A DNA stretch of 39,838 nucleotides from CAZKTF01 sp964555565 (GTDB lineage Bacteria > Planctomycetota > JAJSAM01 > JAKLKS01). How positions within the stretch are numbered: position 1 is the first letter of the stretch; every line of letters starts with the position of its first letter. Location: positions 1 to 39,838 of the forward strand of contig CAZKTF010000006.1 in assembly GCA_964555565.1 (NCBI GenBank). The letters run 5' to 3'. The position numbers were made by a program, and so were the translations under genes. Positions 22,541 to 29,341 of this stretch are shown here, one piece after another. The notes under the pieces were generated by a model. The model did no database searches. It was not told where the DNA came from and worked only from the letters and a program-made list of their open reading frames with translations.

Positions 22541-24094
22541 TTGGCCGACGTGCCGGGTGCCGCGGGTGCGCCCCTCCCCGCGGGCCGGCGGGGCCTCGCC
22601 CTTGCCGTCCTGCTCGCCGCCGCGCTCCTCCTCCCCTTCCTCGGGCGCCGGGAGCTCGGCAACCCCGACGAGCCCCGCTACGCCGAGGTGGCGCGCGAGG
22701 CGGCCGCCGGCGACTGGACCGTCGTCCCGCGGCTGAACGGCGAGCCCTACGTCTCGAAGCCCCCGCTCTTCTTCCACATGGTCGCGCTCTCCTACCGCCT
22801 GCACGGGGAGCCCACGGACGCCGCGGCGCTGACGGTCCCGGCGCTCCTCGGCGTGGCCACGGCGGCCGCGACCTGGCTCCTCGGGGAGACGCTCCTGGGG
22901 ACGGGCTGCGGGCTCCTCGCGGCGCTCCTCCTCGTCGGCACCCCGTTCTTCCACTCCCGCACCCGCCACTGCTACACGGACACCGCGCTCACCGCCTTCG
23001 GGACCCTGGCGATGGCGCTGTTCTTCCTCGCGCACCGCCGCGGCTCGTGGCGCCTCGCGCTCGGCGCGGGCGCGGCGGCGGGCCTCGCGGCGCTCGGGAA
23101 GGGGCTCCACGGGTTGGCCATCCCCGCCGTCGTCGTCGCGGCCTGGCTGGCCGCCCGGCGGGACGGGGCGGCGTTCCTGCGGCTCCGCCTGTGGGCCGGG
23201 CTCCTCGCGGGGGTCGCGCTCGTGGCCGCCTGGGGGGTCGCGCTCGCGCTCTCGACCGAGGAGGGCGGGGGGCTCGGGGCCGTCGGGGAGTTCTTCCTCG
23301 GAAACGTCCGCGACCGCTTCGGCGAGGAGGCCCACCACGCGAAGCCCTTCTGGTTCTACGCGGGGTTCGCGTGGCAGGCGCTCCCCTGGTCGCTCCTCGC
23401 GGCCGTCGGGGCGGTCGCGGCGCTCGGGGACCGCGGGCCCGTGCGGGAGGCGCTCCTCGGCCCCCTCTGCTGGCTCGGGACGGGGCTCGTCGCCTTCAGC
23501 CTCGCGAGCGGGAAGCGCCCCCTCTACCTGCTCCCCCTCTACCCCGCGGCGGCGCTCCTGGCCGCGGGGACCGTGGAGGCGGTCGCGCGCGCGACACTGC
23601 CGGGCCGGGCCGGCGCCTTCGCCCGGGGGACGCTCCGGGCCCTCGAGTTCCCGGCCCTCGTCTTCTGGCTCCCGCGCACCGTGGACCTCCGGCGGCGGGC
23701 CTGCGCGGTGGCGCTGGCGGCGGGCCTCGGCGCGCTCGCCTGGGACGCCTTCGTCGAGTCCCGGTCCAACGCCGTCGAGTCGGGGCGCGTCCTCGCCGCG
23801 CGGGCGGCCGAGGTGGCGGGCGCCCGCCCGCTCGTCCTGTTCCGCGTCGGCAAGGGGGACGTGGGGCTCTTCGCCTTCCCGCTCCGGCGCACGCTGCCCT
23901 CGGCCTGGAACGAGGAGCAGCTCCGGGAGCGGGCCGCGGGCCGGCCCGTCGTCGTCGTCGCGGAGAGGAGGCAGGTCGAGGAGTCCCTCCGGGAGGGCCG
24001 GATCTCCCCGGCGCTCGCAGCGGCGCTGCGTCCCCTGGAGGACGGGGTCGCGGGCCTGACGACCTACACGCTCTACGCCTGGGACGGGAAGTGA
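22541..24094 (+). CDS. ArnT-like membrane glycosyltransferase (GT-C fold)
   Basis: This 517-aa protein has about 10-12 hydrophobic segments between residues 15 and 400 and a soluble C-terminal domain. The PMT/ArnT signature is visible: NPDEPRYAEVAREAAAGDW, with the catalytic Asp in the first periplasmic loop, then LNGEPYVSKPPLFFHMVAL and later RTRHCYTDTAL. The family transfers sugars from polyprenyl-phosphate donors to lipid A, glycans or proteins on the periplasmic side. The acceptor cannot be told from sequence. The TTG at 22541 is preceded by GGAGGAGGG at a good distance and fits the family N-terminus. Confidence 0.9.
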   Translation: MADVPGAAGAPLPAGRRGLALAVLLAAALLLPFLGRRELGNPDEPRYAEVAREAAAGDWTVVPRLNGEPYVSKPPLFFHMVALSYRLHGEPTDAAALTVPALLGVATAAATWLLGETLLGTGCGLLAALLLVGTPFFHSRTRHCYTDTALTAFGTLAMALFFLAHRRGSWRLALGAGAAAGLAALGKGLHGLAIPAVVVAAWLAARRDGAAFLRLRLWAGLLAGVALVAAWGVALALSTEEGGGLGAVGEFFLGNVRDRFGEEAHHAKPFWFYAGFAWQALPWSLLAAVGAVAALGDRGPVREALLGPLCWLGTGLVAFSLASGKRPLYLLPLYPAAALLAAGTVEAVARATLPGRAGAFARGTLRALEFPALVFWLPRTVDLRRRACAVALAAGLGALAWDAFVESRSNAVESGRVLAARAAEVAGARPLVLFRVGKGDVGLFAFPLRRTLPSAWNEEQLRERAAGRPVVVVAERRQVEESLREGRISPALAAALRPLEDGVAGLTTYTLYAWDGK

Positions 24095-24198
24095 TGCCCC
24101 GCCGCCTCGCGCTTCCCCGGGGTCGCCGGCTTGCGCGCGCAGGAGGCCCCGGGGGACAATCCCGCGCGCAGGGGACCCGCTCCCGGGAGGGAAGAACC

Positions 24199-25494
24199 GT
24201 GCCCGTCTCCACCCGTCGCGTCGCGTCGAAGGCCGCGCTCCTCGTCGCCGCGGTACTCCTTCCCGGGTGCCTCCCGCTCGGCGTGGCGTTCCACCCCGAC
24301 GGGAAGAGGGTGGCCGCGGTGGTGAGCCGGCACCGCGACGACGAGGGAGTGGAGCGCGAGCAGGCCGACCTCCGCGTGATCTCCCTGGAGGACGGCTCCT
24401 CCGTCTCCGTGGCCGTCGGCAGGTACATGAGCTCCCCCTGCTGGACCCCCGACGGGAAGAGGCTCGTGTTCTTCCTGGCGCCCGAGCGCAAGGGCGGGGA
24501 CGACGCCCCGAGACTCTGCACCTGGGACGGAGAGAGGGTCACCGACCGGGCGACGGGGTGGGGGAAGGACTGGGATTCGTCGCTCTCCGTGGCGCCGTGC
24601 GTCTCCCCCGACGGCCGCACCGTCTACGGTACCGACGCGGTCGAGGGGCGGGCGATCGTGGCGGCGTGGGACCTCGCCACGGGGACGCGCCGGGTCGTTG
24701 CCGATCCCGGGGCGATGCCCGTCCTCTCCCCCAGGGGAGACCTGCTGGCGTACCTCTTGCCACCGGACAAGACCGACGGCGAGGCCGTCCTGTCCGTGAT
24801 CACCGTCCCGGGCGGAGAGCGCCGCGTACTGTTCGCCCTCTCCGAGGTCCCGATCATGCGCTTCGCGTGGTCACCCGACGGGACCCGGGTCGCCGCCACG
24901 GCACAGGGGCGATGGAAGACGCCGGATGGCCAGCCCGGGCCCGAGATCGTCGTCAGCGACCCCGTGAGGGGGGGAAGGCGGGGGGTGTCCGTCGAAGGGG
25001 AGCCGGCGTTCTTCCCCTGCTGGAGCACGGACGGGAAGACCCTCTACTTCACGGCGCGGAGGACGGAGCGGTGGCGCGTGCGCCGCGTGGCCGCAGAGGG
25101 GGGGAACGTGTCGGACGTGCCCGGGGGCTCCCACGCCTTCGTCGTGGGGGTCTCCCGCGACGGGAAGCGGCTCCTCCTCCGGACCTCCGGCCGCGGGGAC
25201 CCGACGGGCAGTGAGGAGATCGCGCACGGGTTCCTCCGGCTCCTGGACCCGGCCACCGGGGAGACGAAGGACCTCGTCGTCTCCGACAGCGAGTTCCGCG
25301 ACCTCGCGGCCGCGGAGATCGGCCGCGCGGGCGACCCGGGCGCGAAGGCGGAGGACGCCCCCGCCGCGGGCCGCCGCGCGCTCGAGGCCCTCGACCGGAT
25401 GGCGAAGCGCTTCCCGGGCTCCGCCGACCTCTCCCGGTCCATCTTCCTCCGCGCCGCCGCAGGGAAGCTCCTGGAGCCCGCGGGGAAGAAGTAG
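24199..25494 (+). CDS. TolB/WD40-like beta-propeller lipoprotein
   Basis: This 431-aa protein from GTG has a signal peptide with lipobox LPGC (lipidated C24). Repeated propeller blades carry xPDGxRxxx signatures (FHPDGKRVAAV, WTPDGKRLVFF, VSPDGRTVYGT, WSPDGTRVAAT, WSTDGKTLYFT, VSRDGKRLLLR). It is probably an exported binding or scaffold protein. The last 70 residues are helical with Ala/Lys. GGGAGG precedes the GTG at a normal distance. The stop is 8 bp from the convergent gene at 25503. No TolA/Pal partner is adjacent, so a Tol function should not be assumed. Confidence 0.87.
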   Translation: MPVSTRRVASKAALLVAAVLLPGCLPLGVAFHPDGKRVAAVVSRHRDDEGVEREQADLRVISLEDGSSVSVAVGRYMSSPCWTPDGKRLVFFLAPERKGGDDAPRLCTWDGERVTDRATGWGKDWDSSLSVAPCVSPDGRTVYGTDAVEGRAIVAAWDLATGTRRVVADPGAMPVLSPRGDLLAYLLPPDKTDGEAVLSVITVPGGERRVLFALSEVPIMRFAWSPDGTRVAATAQGRWKTPDGQPGPEIVVSDPVRGGRRGVSVEGEPAFFPCWSTDGKTLYFTARRTERWRVRRVAAEGGNVSDVPGGSHAFVVGVSRDGKRLLLRTSGRGDPTGSEEIAHGFLRLLDPATGETKDLVVSDSEFRDLAAAEIGRAGDPGAKAEDAPAAGRRALEALDRMAKRFPGSADLSRSIFLRAAAGKLLEPAGKK

Positions 25495-25502
25495 AGGTGG
25501 CA

Positions 25503-26153
25503 TCACTTGCGGGCAGGTCCACCCGGAGGCTCCACGACCCCGAGTGCCGCGGCGCCTCCCTTGAGGAACCGGTCCTTCCAATCGAGGACCGTCTCCGGCG
25601 AGACGGAGAGGTCCTTCGCGACTTTCTCCACCGTTTCGCCGCGGACCAGCCGCTGCACCGCCTCGAGCCGCTTCTGCGGGGCGAAGACCCCCTGCTCGGC
25701 GCGCGGGCGGAAGACCTTGTCCTCGCCGCCTGGCTCCATCGCGAGGAGCTTGATCTCCTCGGCGTTCGCCGTCACGACGAAGATCTCGATGTTGTTGCTC
25801 TTCGGGTCCGCGGGATAGAAGATGAAGCCGGGCCGGGAGGGGTTGAAGCCCTCGGTTGTCCCCACCATCCGCTCTCCATCCGGGAAAAGGACCTCGATCT
25901 TCCTCCCCGACCGGTGCACGGGCGGAATGCGGAGCTTGTCCTCCTGGTAGCTCCGGTTCCCCTCGTGGACCCGCACGAAGTAGATGGCCTTGCACTGGTG
26001 GACTTCGATCCGCCGGGGAGACTTCATTTCGACGTCCTCGGGGGCGTAGACGTCGAAGGAGGCGTCGAACGGCCGGAACCGCCCGATGACCCCGCGCTCC
26101 CGACGACCGTCCACCATGGAGGCCACGACGACCTTGCTGCCCGTATCCGCCAT
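25503..26153 (-). CDS. Two-module beta-domain protein with C-terminal transposase-type HTH
   Basis: This 216-aa protein has a N-terminal 150 residues made of two related beta-rich modules. The first is built around GRFRPFDASFDVYAPED...KAIYFVRV and the second around GRKIEVLFPDGERMVGTTEGFNPSRPGFIFYP...EIFVV. They resemble a conserved bacterial domain I remember only as a DUF. The C-terminal 50 residues (QKRLEAVQRLVRGETVEKVA, then SVSPETVLDWKDRFL) form a helix-turn-helix of the transposase or sigma-region-4 style. It may be a DNA-binding regulator whose signal is unknown. I chose the ATG at 26153 because GAGGTG precedes it; a longer frame starts at 26165. TAGAAT at 26188-26183 is a likely -10. 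Confidence 0.78.
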   Translation of the reverse strand: MADTGSKVVVASMVDGRRERGVIGRFRPFDASFDVYAPEDVEMKSPRRIEVHQCKAIYFVRVHEGNRSYQEDKLRIPPVHRSGRKIEVLFPDGERMVGTTEGFNPSRPGFIFYPADPKSNNIEIFVVTANAEEIKLLAMEPGGEDKVFRPRAEQGVFAPQKRLEAVQRLVRGETVEKVAKDLSVSPETVLDWKDRFLKGGAAALGVVEPPGGPARK

Positions 26154-26182
26154 GCAGCACCTCACAGGTGTCCCGACGCCTC

Positions 26183-26188
26183 ATTCTA
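26183..26188 (-). promoter_or_regulatory. TAGAAT -10 box before the HTH-fusion gene
   Basis: TAGAAT on the minus strand is 29 bp upstream of the ATG at 26153. The -35 region is GC-rich without TTGACA similarity. Confidence 0.3.
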
Positions 26189-26213
26189 GGGGCGCGGGGC
26201 GCGCGGGCGGTCC

Positions 26214-26340
26214 ACCCATCGGGGGAGTCCACCGAGTTGCGGAACGCGGATGCGGCCGCCTCCCGGACCTCCGGCTCGGATCGGTCGAGGCCCCGGGCGA
26301 GCGCGGCACGCGTCTCCGCGTCCTCGACGAGGCAACCCAT
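26214..26340 (-). pseudogene. HEAT-repeat fragment
   Basis: About 40 residues in one frame (VEDAETRAALARGL, DRSEPEVREAAASAFRNS) read like a single HEAT repeat. The frame has no matching start or stop and runs into the promoter of the next gene. It lies just outside the partial tRNA copy at 26361. It is probably the tail of a gene broken when the island integrated or rearranged. A chance open frame in GC-rich DNA cannot be excluded. Confidence 0.3.
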
Positions 26341-26360
26341 AGCGGGGATGCATGTTGAGC

Positions 26361-26400
26361 TGGAGCCCGCGGTCGGATTTGAACCGACATCCTTCGCTTT
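26361..26400 (-). repeat. Partial tRNA-Thr 3' half (attachment-site duplicate)
   Basis: Forty bases are identical to 29106-29145, the 3' end of tRNA-Thr from CCA through the T-arm to the anticodon stem. Beyond the anticodon loop the two diverge: the 5' half of a tRNA is absent here. This is the pattern left when an integrase recombines within a tRNA gene. It marks the far end of the island, with the intact tRNA at the other end. Confidence 0.8.
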
Positions 26401-26436
26401 TCGAAAGCGCGGGTTCAGCCTCGGATTGTGCCCGAT

Positions 26437-26458
26437 GGGGGCGCCCAGGGGGGCGATC
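26437..26458 (+). repeat. 22-nt direct repeat, left copy
   Basis: The 22 bases here (containing GCGCCCAGGGGGGCGATC) recur exactly at 29016-29037, inside both ends of the island. They could be recombinase arm-type sites or the trace of a duplication. Confidence 0.6.
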
Positions 26459-26560
26459 GAACGAGAATCCGGCCCCTTCGGGGGGCCTGGCGGTGACGGG
26501 CGGGGACCGCTCGCCCTCCTGCGGCAGGCCCGGGGCTGCCCCCACCGGCCGGCCGAGTCG

Positions 26561-27049
26561 CTACCCCCCGCTCAGGTGGTCTCCGAGGGGATCCAGCACC
26601 GGAATCTCGACGCCCCGCAGGGTGAGGCCCACGACGCCCTCGCGGCCGTCGTAAACCAGGCGCCCCTGCGCGAGGGCATCCCTCCCGACTATCGCTCTGA
26701 CGTTTCCCAGGTGCCGGGCCTCCACGGCATGAGTGGGGACGGAGACCTCACCGGCAAGACCCCGGAAGTGGAGCCGGCCGGGCGAGGAGGGGCGCTCCCT
26801 CCGCCTCCCGTCGGCCACCTGGATCGTCGCGGTCCCCGCGGGCAGCACGCCGAGGCGCGCGAAGGTCCCCCCCGGCAGGACCGTGAAACTCGCCCCGGTG
26901 TCCACGAGGGCGACGAGTTCCACCGGGCCCGGGACGGGAATGCCCAGCTCCCTGCGAACCTGCTCCTCCTCCGAGCTGACGCCGAACCGGACCCGAACGA
27001 GCGCGCCGAAGTCCTGGAGCCGGATGGCCCGGAGCGGGAGCCCCGTCAC
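26561..27049 (-). CDS. Clan AA retropepsin-like aspartic protease
   Basis: This 162-aa protein from GTG has the retropepsin active-site segment LVALVDTGASFTVLP (D50). A second hydrophobic stretch IVGRDALAQGRLVYDGREGVVGL corresponds to the post-flap region of bacterial clan AA peptidases, which work as homodimers. Its GTG overlaps the stop of the 81-aa gene upstream in GTGA. Such pairs of a small protein and a clan AA protease recur in many bacteria with no established function, as far as I recall. It lies in the island, near the partial tRNA. Confidence 0.85.
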   Translation of the reverse strand: MTGLPLRAIRLQDFGALVRVRFGVSSEEEQVRRELGIPVPGPVELVALVDTGASFTVLPGGTFARLGVLPAGTATIQVADGRRRERPSSPGRLHFRGLAGEVSVPTHAVEARHLGNVRAIVGRDALAQGRLVYDGREGVVGLTLRGVEIPVLDPLGDHLSGG

Positions 27050-27291
27050 ACGAGGAGGGACGCCGCCCCGAGGAAAGCCGGGACCTCCTCCTCGCGGGGG
27101 ATGATGCGCTTGACGAGGAACGGGCGCTCTTCCCACAGGCGCCGGTAGCCCTCCCGGAGCGCCTTGGACTCCGAGGGGAACGTGCCGAGGACCCGGTCCC
27201 CCTTCACGAGCGCCCAGGCCCCGCGGCTCTCCCGGAGTAGCCGGGGCAGCGCCCGGCGGAATGCGGCGACTTCGCGGCGGAGCGGGTTCAT
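27046..27291 (-). CDS. Small partner protein of the retropepsin
   Basis: This 81-aa protein has MNPLRREVAAFRRALPRLL, then WALVKGDRVLGTFPSESKAL, REGYRRLW and PFLVKRIIPREEEVP. This matches the short partner usually encoded just before bacterial clan AA proteases, with the 'WALVxGDxVxGT...A...GY...PFLVKxI' pattern. Its role is unknown; a substrate or regulator of the protease is possible. Translational coupling by GTGA with the protease gene is direct evidence for joint function. Confidence 0.75.
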   Translation of the reverse strand: MNPLRREVAAFRRALPRLLRESRGAWALVKGDRVLGTFPSESKALREGYRRLWEERPFLVKRIIPREEEVPAFLGAASLLV

Positions 27292-27987
27292 CTGGTCCTC
27301 CCGGGGCAGCGCATGCCGACCTCGGGGATACTACGGTCCCGGGCGGACAGGCCCGAACCCTCCGAGGCCCTCCGCCTGCCGCCCCGTCGCTCCCGAGTGC
27401 CCGTCTCCCGGCACCCGGATCGCCCCCGCCGTGGCCCGCCTGCGCGCCCTCGCGGGCTGCCGGCGGCCGGGCCGGACCTCCTCGCCGCCCTTGCGGTCCA
27501 CCAGGGAGAGGGGCCCCCCACCCCGGGGGGTCCCGACGCGGGCCGGCGGCTCTACTGTGGTGGTACCCACCGCCGCCTGACCGTGCGATCCATGCTGGGG
27601 GTGAGGGGCTCGGTCTTCCGTCCCGCAGGCGCCCACCTCCGGCCGCAGGGGGCCCGCTGGGCCAGGGGACGGCGGCCCCCGGGTCCCTCCGCCTCTGCCG
27701 TCGCCTCACGGTGGTCCGCGGGCCCCGCCGCACGCCGTCCACGGGGGGGTCGCGGTGCAGCCCGCGATCTCTGGGACGGCTGGATCCACGCGTCGTCCTC
27801 CTCGGCCGTCCCTGCCATCCCACCCCCGGGGGGGGGCGTGAGGTTCACGAGACAGGTACCTCGGCCGCCGACCCTCAGTGGGCCCCGTCGCTCAACTGGT
27901 ACGAGTTCGTGCAGGGACTCCGTCGGGGGAGAGGGCTTGCGCCCGACCGGTAGCCCGAGCGATGCTGCCCGCTGTGAGGACTCGCTG
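27292..27987. other. Long non-coding stretch inside the island
   Basis: About 700 bp separate the divergent retropepsin unit from the 27988 gene. The frames here lack codon structure I trust. The stretch is Pro/Arg/Gly-type GC-rich translation in all frames. It contains short palindromes (around 27816-27836, CACCCCCGGGGGGG) and no repeat family seen elsewhere. It may be decayed element sequence. Confidence 0.5.
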
Positions 27988-28254
27988 ATGGCCGCCAAGC
28001 CAACGGACCTCGAGGAGGACGACTTCGAGGTACTTGAGCACGCCTTCTTCACGTGGCACTGGTACAATTGCCCGCGACGACTCCTCACCGACAGTGCGTG
28101 CTGCCGGAGCGAGGTTGGCTATCGCTGGGCGGTCGCCGTGTCGGGGCAGGTGTTGGCACTTGAGCCACCGGGAGCGGACCCTCCCGGGCTGACGGTTCTC
28201 GGGAGCTGCTTCGACCTCTGGAGAACGGCCATGGAGACGGCGGGGAAGAACTGA
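27988..28254 (+). CDS. Hypothetical small protein in the island
   Basis: This 88-aa protein (MAAKPTDLEEDDFEVLEHAFFTW... ending AMETAGKN) has no recognised family. It is acidic at the N-terminus with clustered aromatics (FFTWHWYNC) and three cysteines. Local GC is visibly lower than that of flanking genes. One base after its stop the next ATG begins, so the two genes are probably cotranscribed and coupled. The frame is open further upstream, but only this portion has protein-like composition. Confidence 0.5.
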   Translation: MAAKPTDLEEDDFEVLEHAFFTWHWYNCPRRLLTDSACCRSEVGYRWAVAVSGQVLALEPPGADPPGLTVLGSCFDLWRTAMETAGKN

Positions 28255-28255
28255 G

Positions 28256-28792
28256 ATGCTCGCGCCGCGGGAGTCCCCGGGCGTGAAGGTGAACGCCGCG
28301 GGCAACGGGCTGGAGTGCGCGGCCTGTGGCACGCACCTGACGGGCTCCTGGAGAGATCATCGATGTGCCGAGTACGCCGCGGCCAGCCACCTTACCCAGG
28401 ACCAATACGCGGGTGAGAACAACGGCACCCGCGGTCCCTCTCTCCCGGAAGTTCCCGGCGGGCAGCAAGTCTCGCAGCACCGTCACGGATGGCAGACCTG
28501 GACCGGAGTCGTGCTGACCGTGGTCTTCTCGGTCACCTTCCTGTGGTGGCGGGTATCCGAGGATCTCATGCTCAGGGCCCTCCTTTTCGGAGCGGCACTC
28601 TTCGCGGGTGGCGGGATCTGGATCCTCCTCTTGGACAGGCTCACATTCCGCCTCCTCGCCGTGGAGCAGCGCCTGAACACCTACCAGGGGGAATTCGAAG
28701 ACGCGCCTCGCGGGGCCATGAAGGCACTGGCCGCGGCCTACGTTGTCGCGTTCCCTGCCCTCGTTGTGTGGCTCTGGTCGTTGCCGATGTAG
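28256..28792 (+). CDS. Hypothetical membrane protein in the island
   Basis: This 178-aa protein has an N-terminal region with a CAAC pair (about 19-22) and a further Cys near 37, perhaps a degenerate zinc knuckle. Two or three transmembrane helices follow (WTGVVLTVVFSVTFLWW; LMLRALLFGAALFAGGGIWILLL; AAAYVVAFPALVVWLW). No family is recognised. It is coupled to the 27988 gene. Its stop codon lies directly beside the integrase fragment, suggesting a deletion joint there. Composition is lower in GC than chromosome neighbours. Confidence 0.6.
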   Translation: MLAPRESPGVKVNAAGNGLECAACGTHLTGSWRDHRCAEYAAASHLTQDQYAGENNGTRGPSLPEVPGGQQVSQHRHGWQTWTGVVLTVVFSVTFLWWRVSEDLMLRALLFGAALFAGGGIWILLLDRLTFRLLAVEQRLNTYQGEFEDAPRGAMKALAAAYVVAFPALVVWLWSLPM

Positions 28793-28793
28793 T

Positions 28794-28982
28794 GGATTCG
28801 CGGCACACGTCGCCGGGGTCGCCCTGTCGGACGTGGCCGCGGTCCTCGGCCACTCCTCGTTGCAGATGGTGCAGGCCCGCTACGGCCGCCACGTCCCGGC
28901 CAGCGCGCCGGTCCTCGCGGCGGAACGCCTGGAGCGGTTCCTCTCCTCGCCGGAGCGGCCCCCCGTGGCGCGGGCCGAGTAG
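28794..28982 (+). pseudogene. Truncated tyrosine recombinase (integrase) C-terminus
   Basis: About 62 residues match the last catalytic part of phage-type integrases: FAAHVAGVALSDVAAVLGHSSLQ with the GHSS histidine, then MVQARYGRHV with the nucleophilic Tyr. The Arg-containing N-terminal catalytic half (R...HxLRH) and the DNA-binding domains are missing; the sequence begins directly after the stop of the 28256 gene. The 3' end points to the tRNA-Thr 3' end 124 bp away, the usual place for the integrase of a tRNA-targeting element. It is non-functional as seen. Confidence 0.75.
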
Positions 28983-29015
28983 GGGCATCGTGGGCACCCG
29001 GGGGGCGGGATCGAG

Positions 29016-29037
29016 GGGGGCGCCCAGGGGGGCGATC
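29016..29037 (+). repeat. 22-nt direct repeat, right copy
   Basis: Exact match of 26437-26458, here between the integrase remnant and tRNA-Thr. Confidence 0.6.
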
Positions 29038-29105
29038 TATGCCCCCATCATGCGGTCCCATCGGGTCGCCATCGGGCGCGATCCGGCGGTTTTCATAGGG
29101 GGAAG

Positions 29106-29180
29106 TGGAGCCCGCGGTCGGATTTGAACCGACATCCTTCGCTTTACGAAAGCGACGCTCCACCGTTGAGCTACGCGGGC
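29106..29180 (-). tRNA. tRNA-Thr (anticodon CGT)
   Basis: The minus strand folds as a complete tRNA. The acceptor stem is GCCCGCG with CGCGGGC and the discriminator is T, followed by an encoded CCA. A D-arm starts TAGCTC. The 5-bp anticodon stem TCGCT/AGCGA closes the loop TTCGTAA (anticodon CGT, reading ACG). The T-arm is GTCGG-TTCAAAT-CCGAC. Length is 75 nt with CCA. It is the integration target of the island to its left: its 3' half is duplicated at 26361-26400. Confidence 0.95.
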
Positions 29181-29239
29181 CCGGCCGAGGTGGGAGTCGG
29201 AGGATAGCACCGTCCCGCGCGGACGCCCAAGGGAGGAGA

Positions 29240-29321
29240 GGGGACGTCCGCAAGTAGTCAAGTATCCGGGGCGTTGTTCGAGGGAGAGAGCCTCGCTACT
29301 TGACTACTTGCGGACGTCCCC
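29240..29321. repeat. Perfect 25-bp inverted repeat (GGGGACGTCCGCAAGTAG family)
   Basis: The left arm 29240-29264 (begins GGGGACGTCCGCAAGTAG, continues TCAAGTA) is exactly inverted at 29297-29321, with a 32-nt loop. The same 18-base head occurs, overlapping the nagZ stop, at 35790-35807, with a decayed partner arm near 35713. Located between tRNA-Thr and the FGE-like gene, it could be a mobile palindromic repeat, and it also places TTGCGG about 16 nt before TAGAAT (29330-29335) of the next gene. Confidence 0.8.
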
Positions 29322-29335
29322 CGCCTACTTAGAAT
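29308..29335 (+). promoter_or_regulatory. Candidate promoter overlapping the inverted repeat
   Basis: TTGCGG (29308-29313), a 16-nt spacer and TAGAAT (29330-29335). The GTG start of the FGE-like gene is six bases after the -10, so transcription would begin at or inside the start codon (leaderless). Confidence 0.3.
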
Positions 29336-29341
29336 GCGGCC

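Noticed and set aside
24199..25494. TolB of the Tol-Pal system
   Set aside because: It is a lipoprotein with a generic propeller; no tolQRA neighbours, and the OmpA-family gene is 16 kb away.
26361..26430. A second tRNA gene with anticodon CGA
   Set aside because: The 3' half is tRNA-like, but there is no D-arm or matching acceptor 5' strand, so it is a partial copy of tRNA-Thr rather than a gene.
27880..27960. tRNA-like 5' pattern (CGCTCAACTGGTACGAG)
   Set aside because: No complementary acceptor or T-arm can be found; only a D-arm-like word is present.
27313..28254. A 313-codon frame as one large protein in the island
   Set aside because: Codons before 27988 give Pro/Arg/Gly-rich, domain-free sequence; only the last 88 codons look protein-like.
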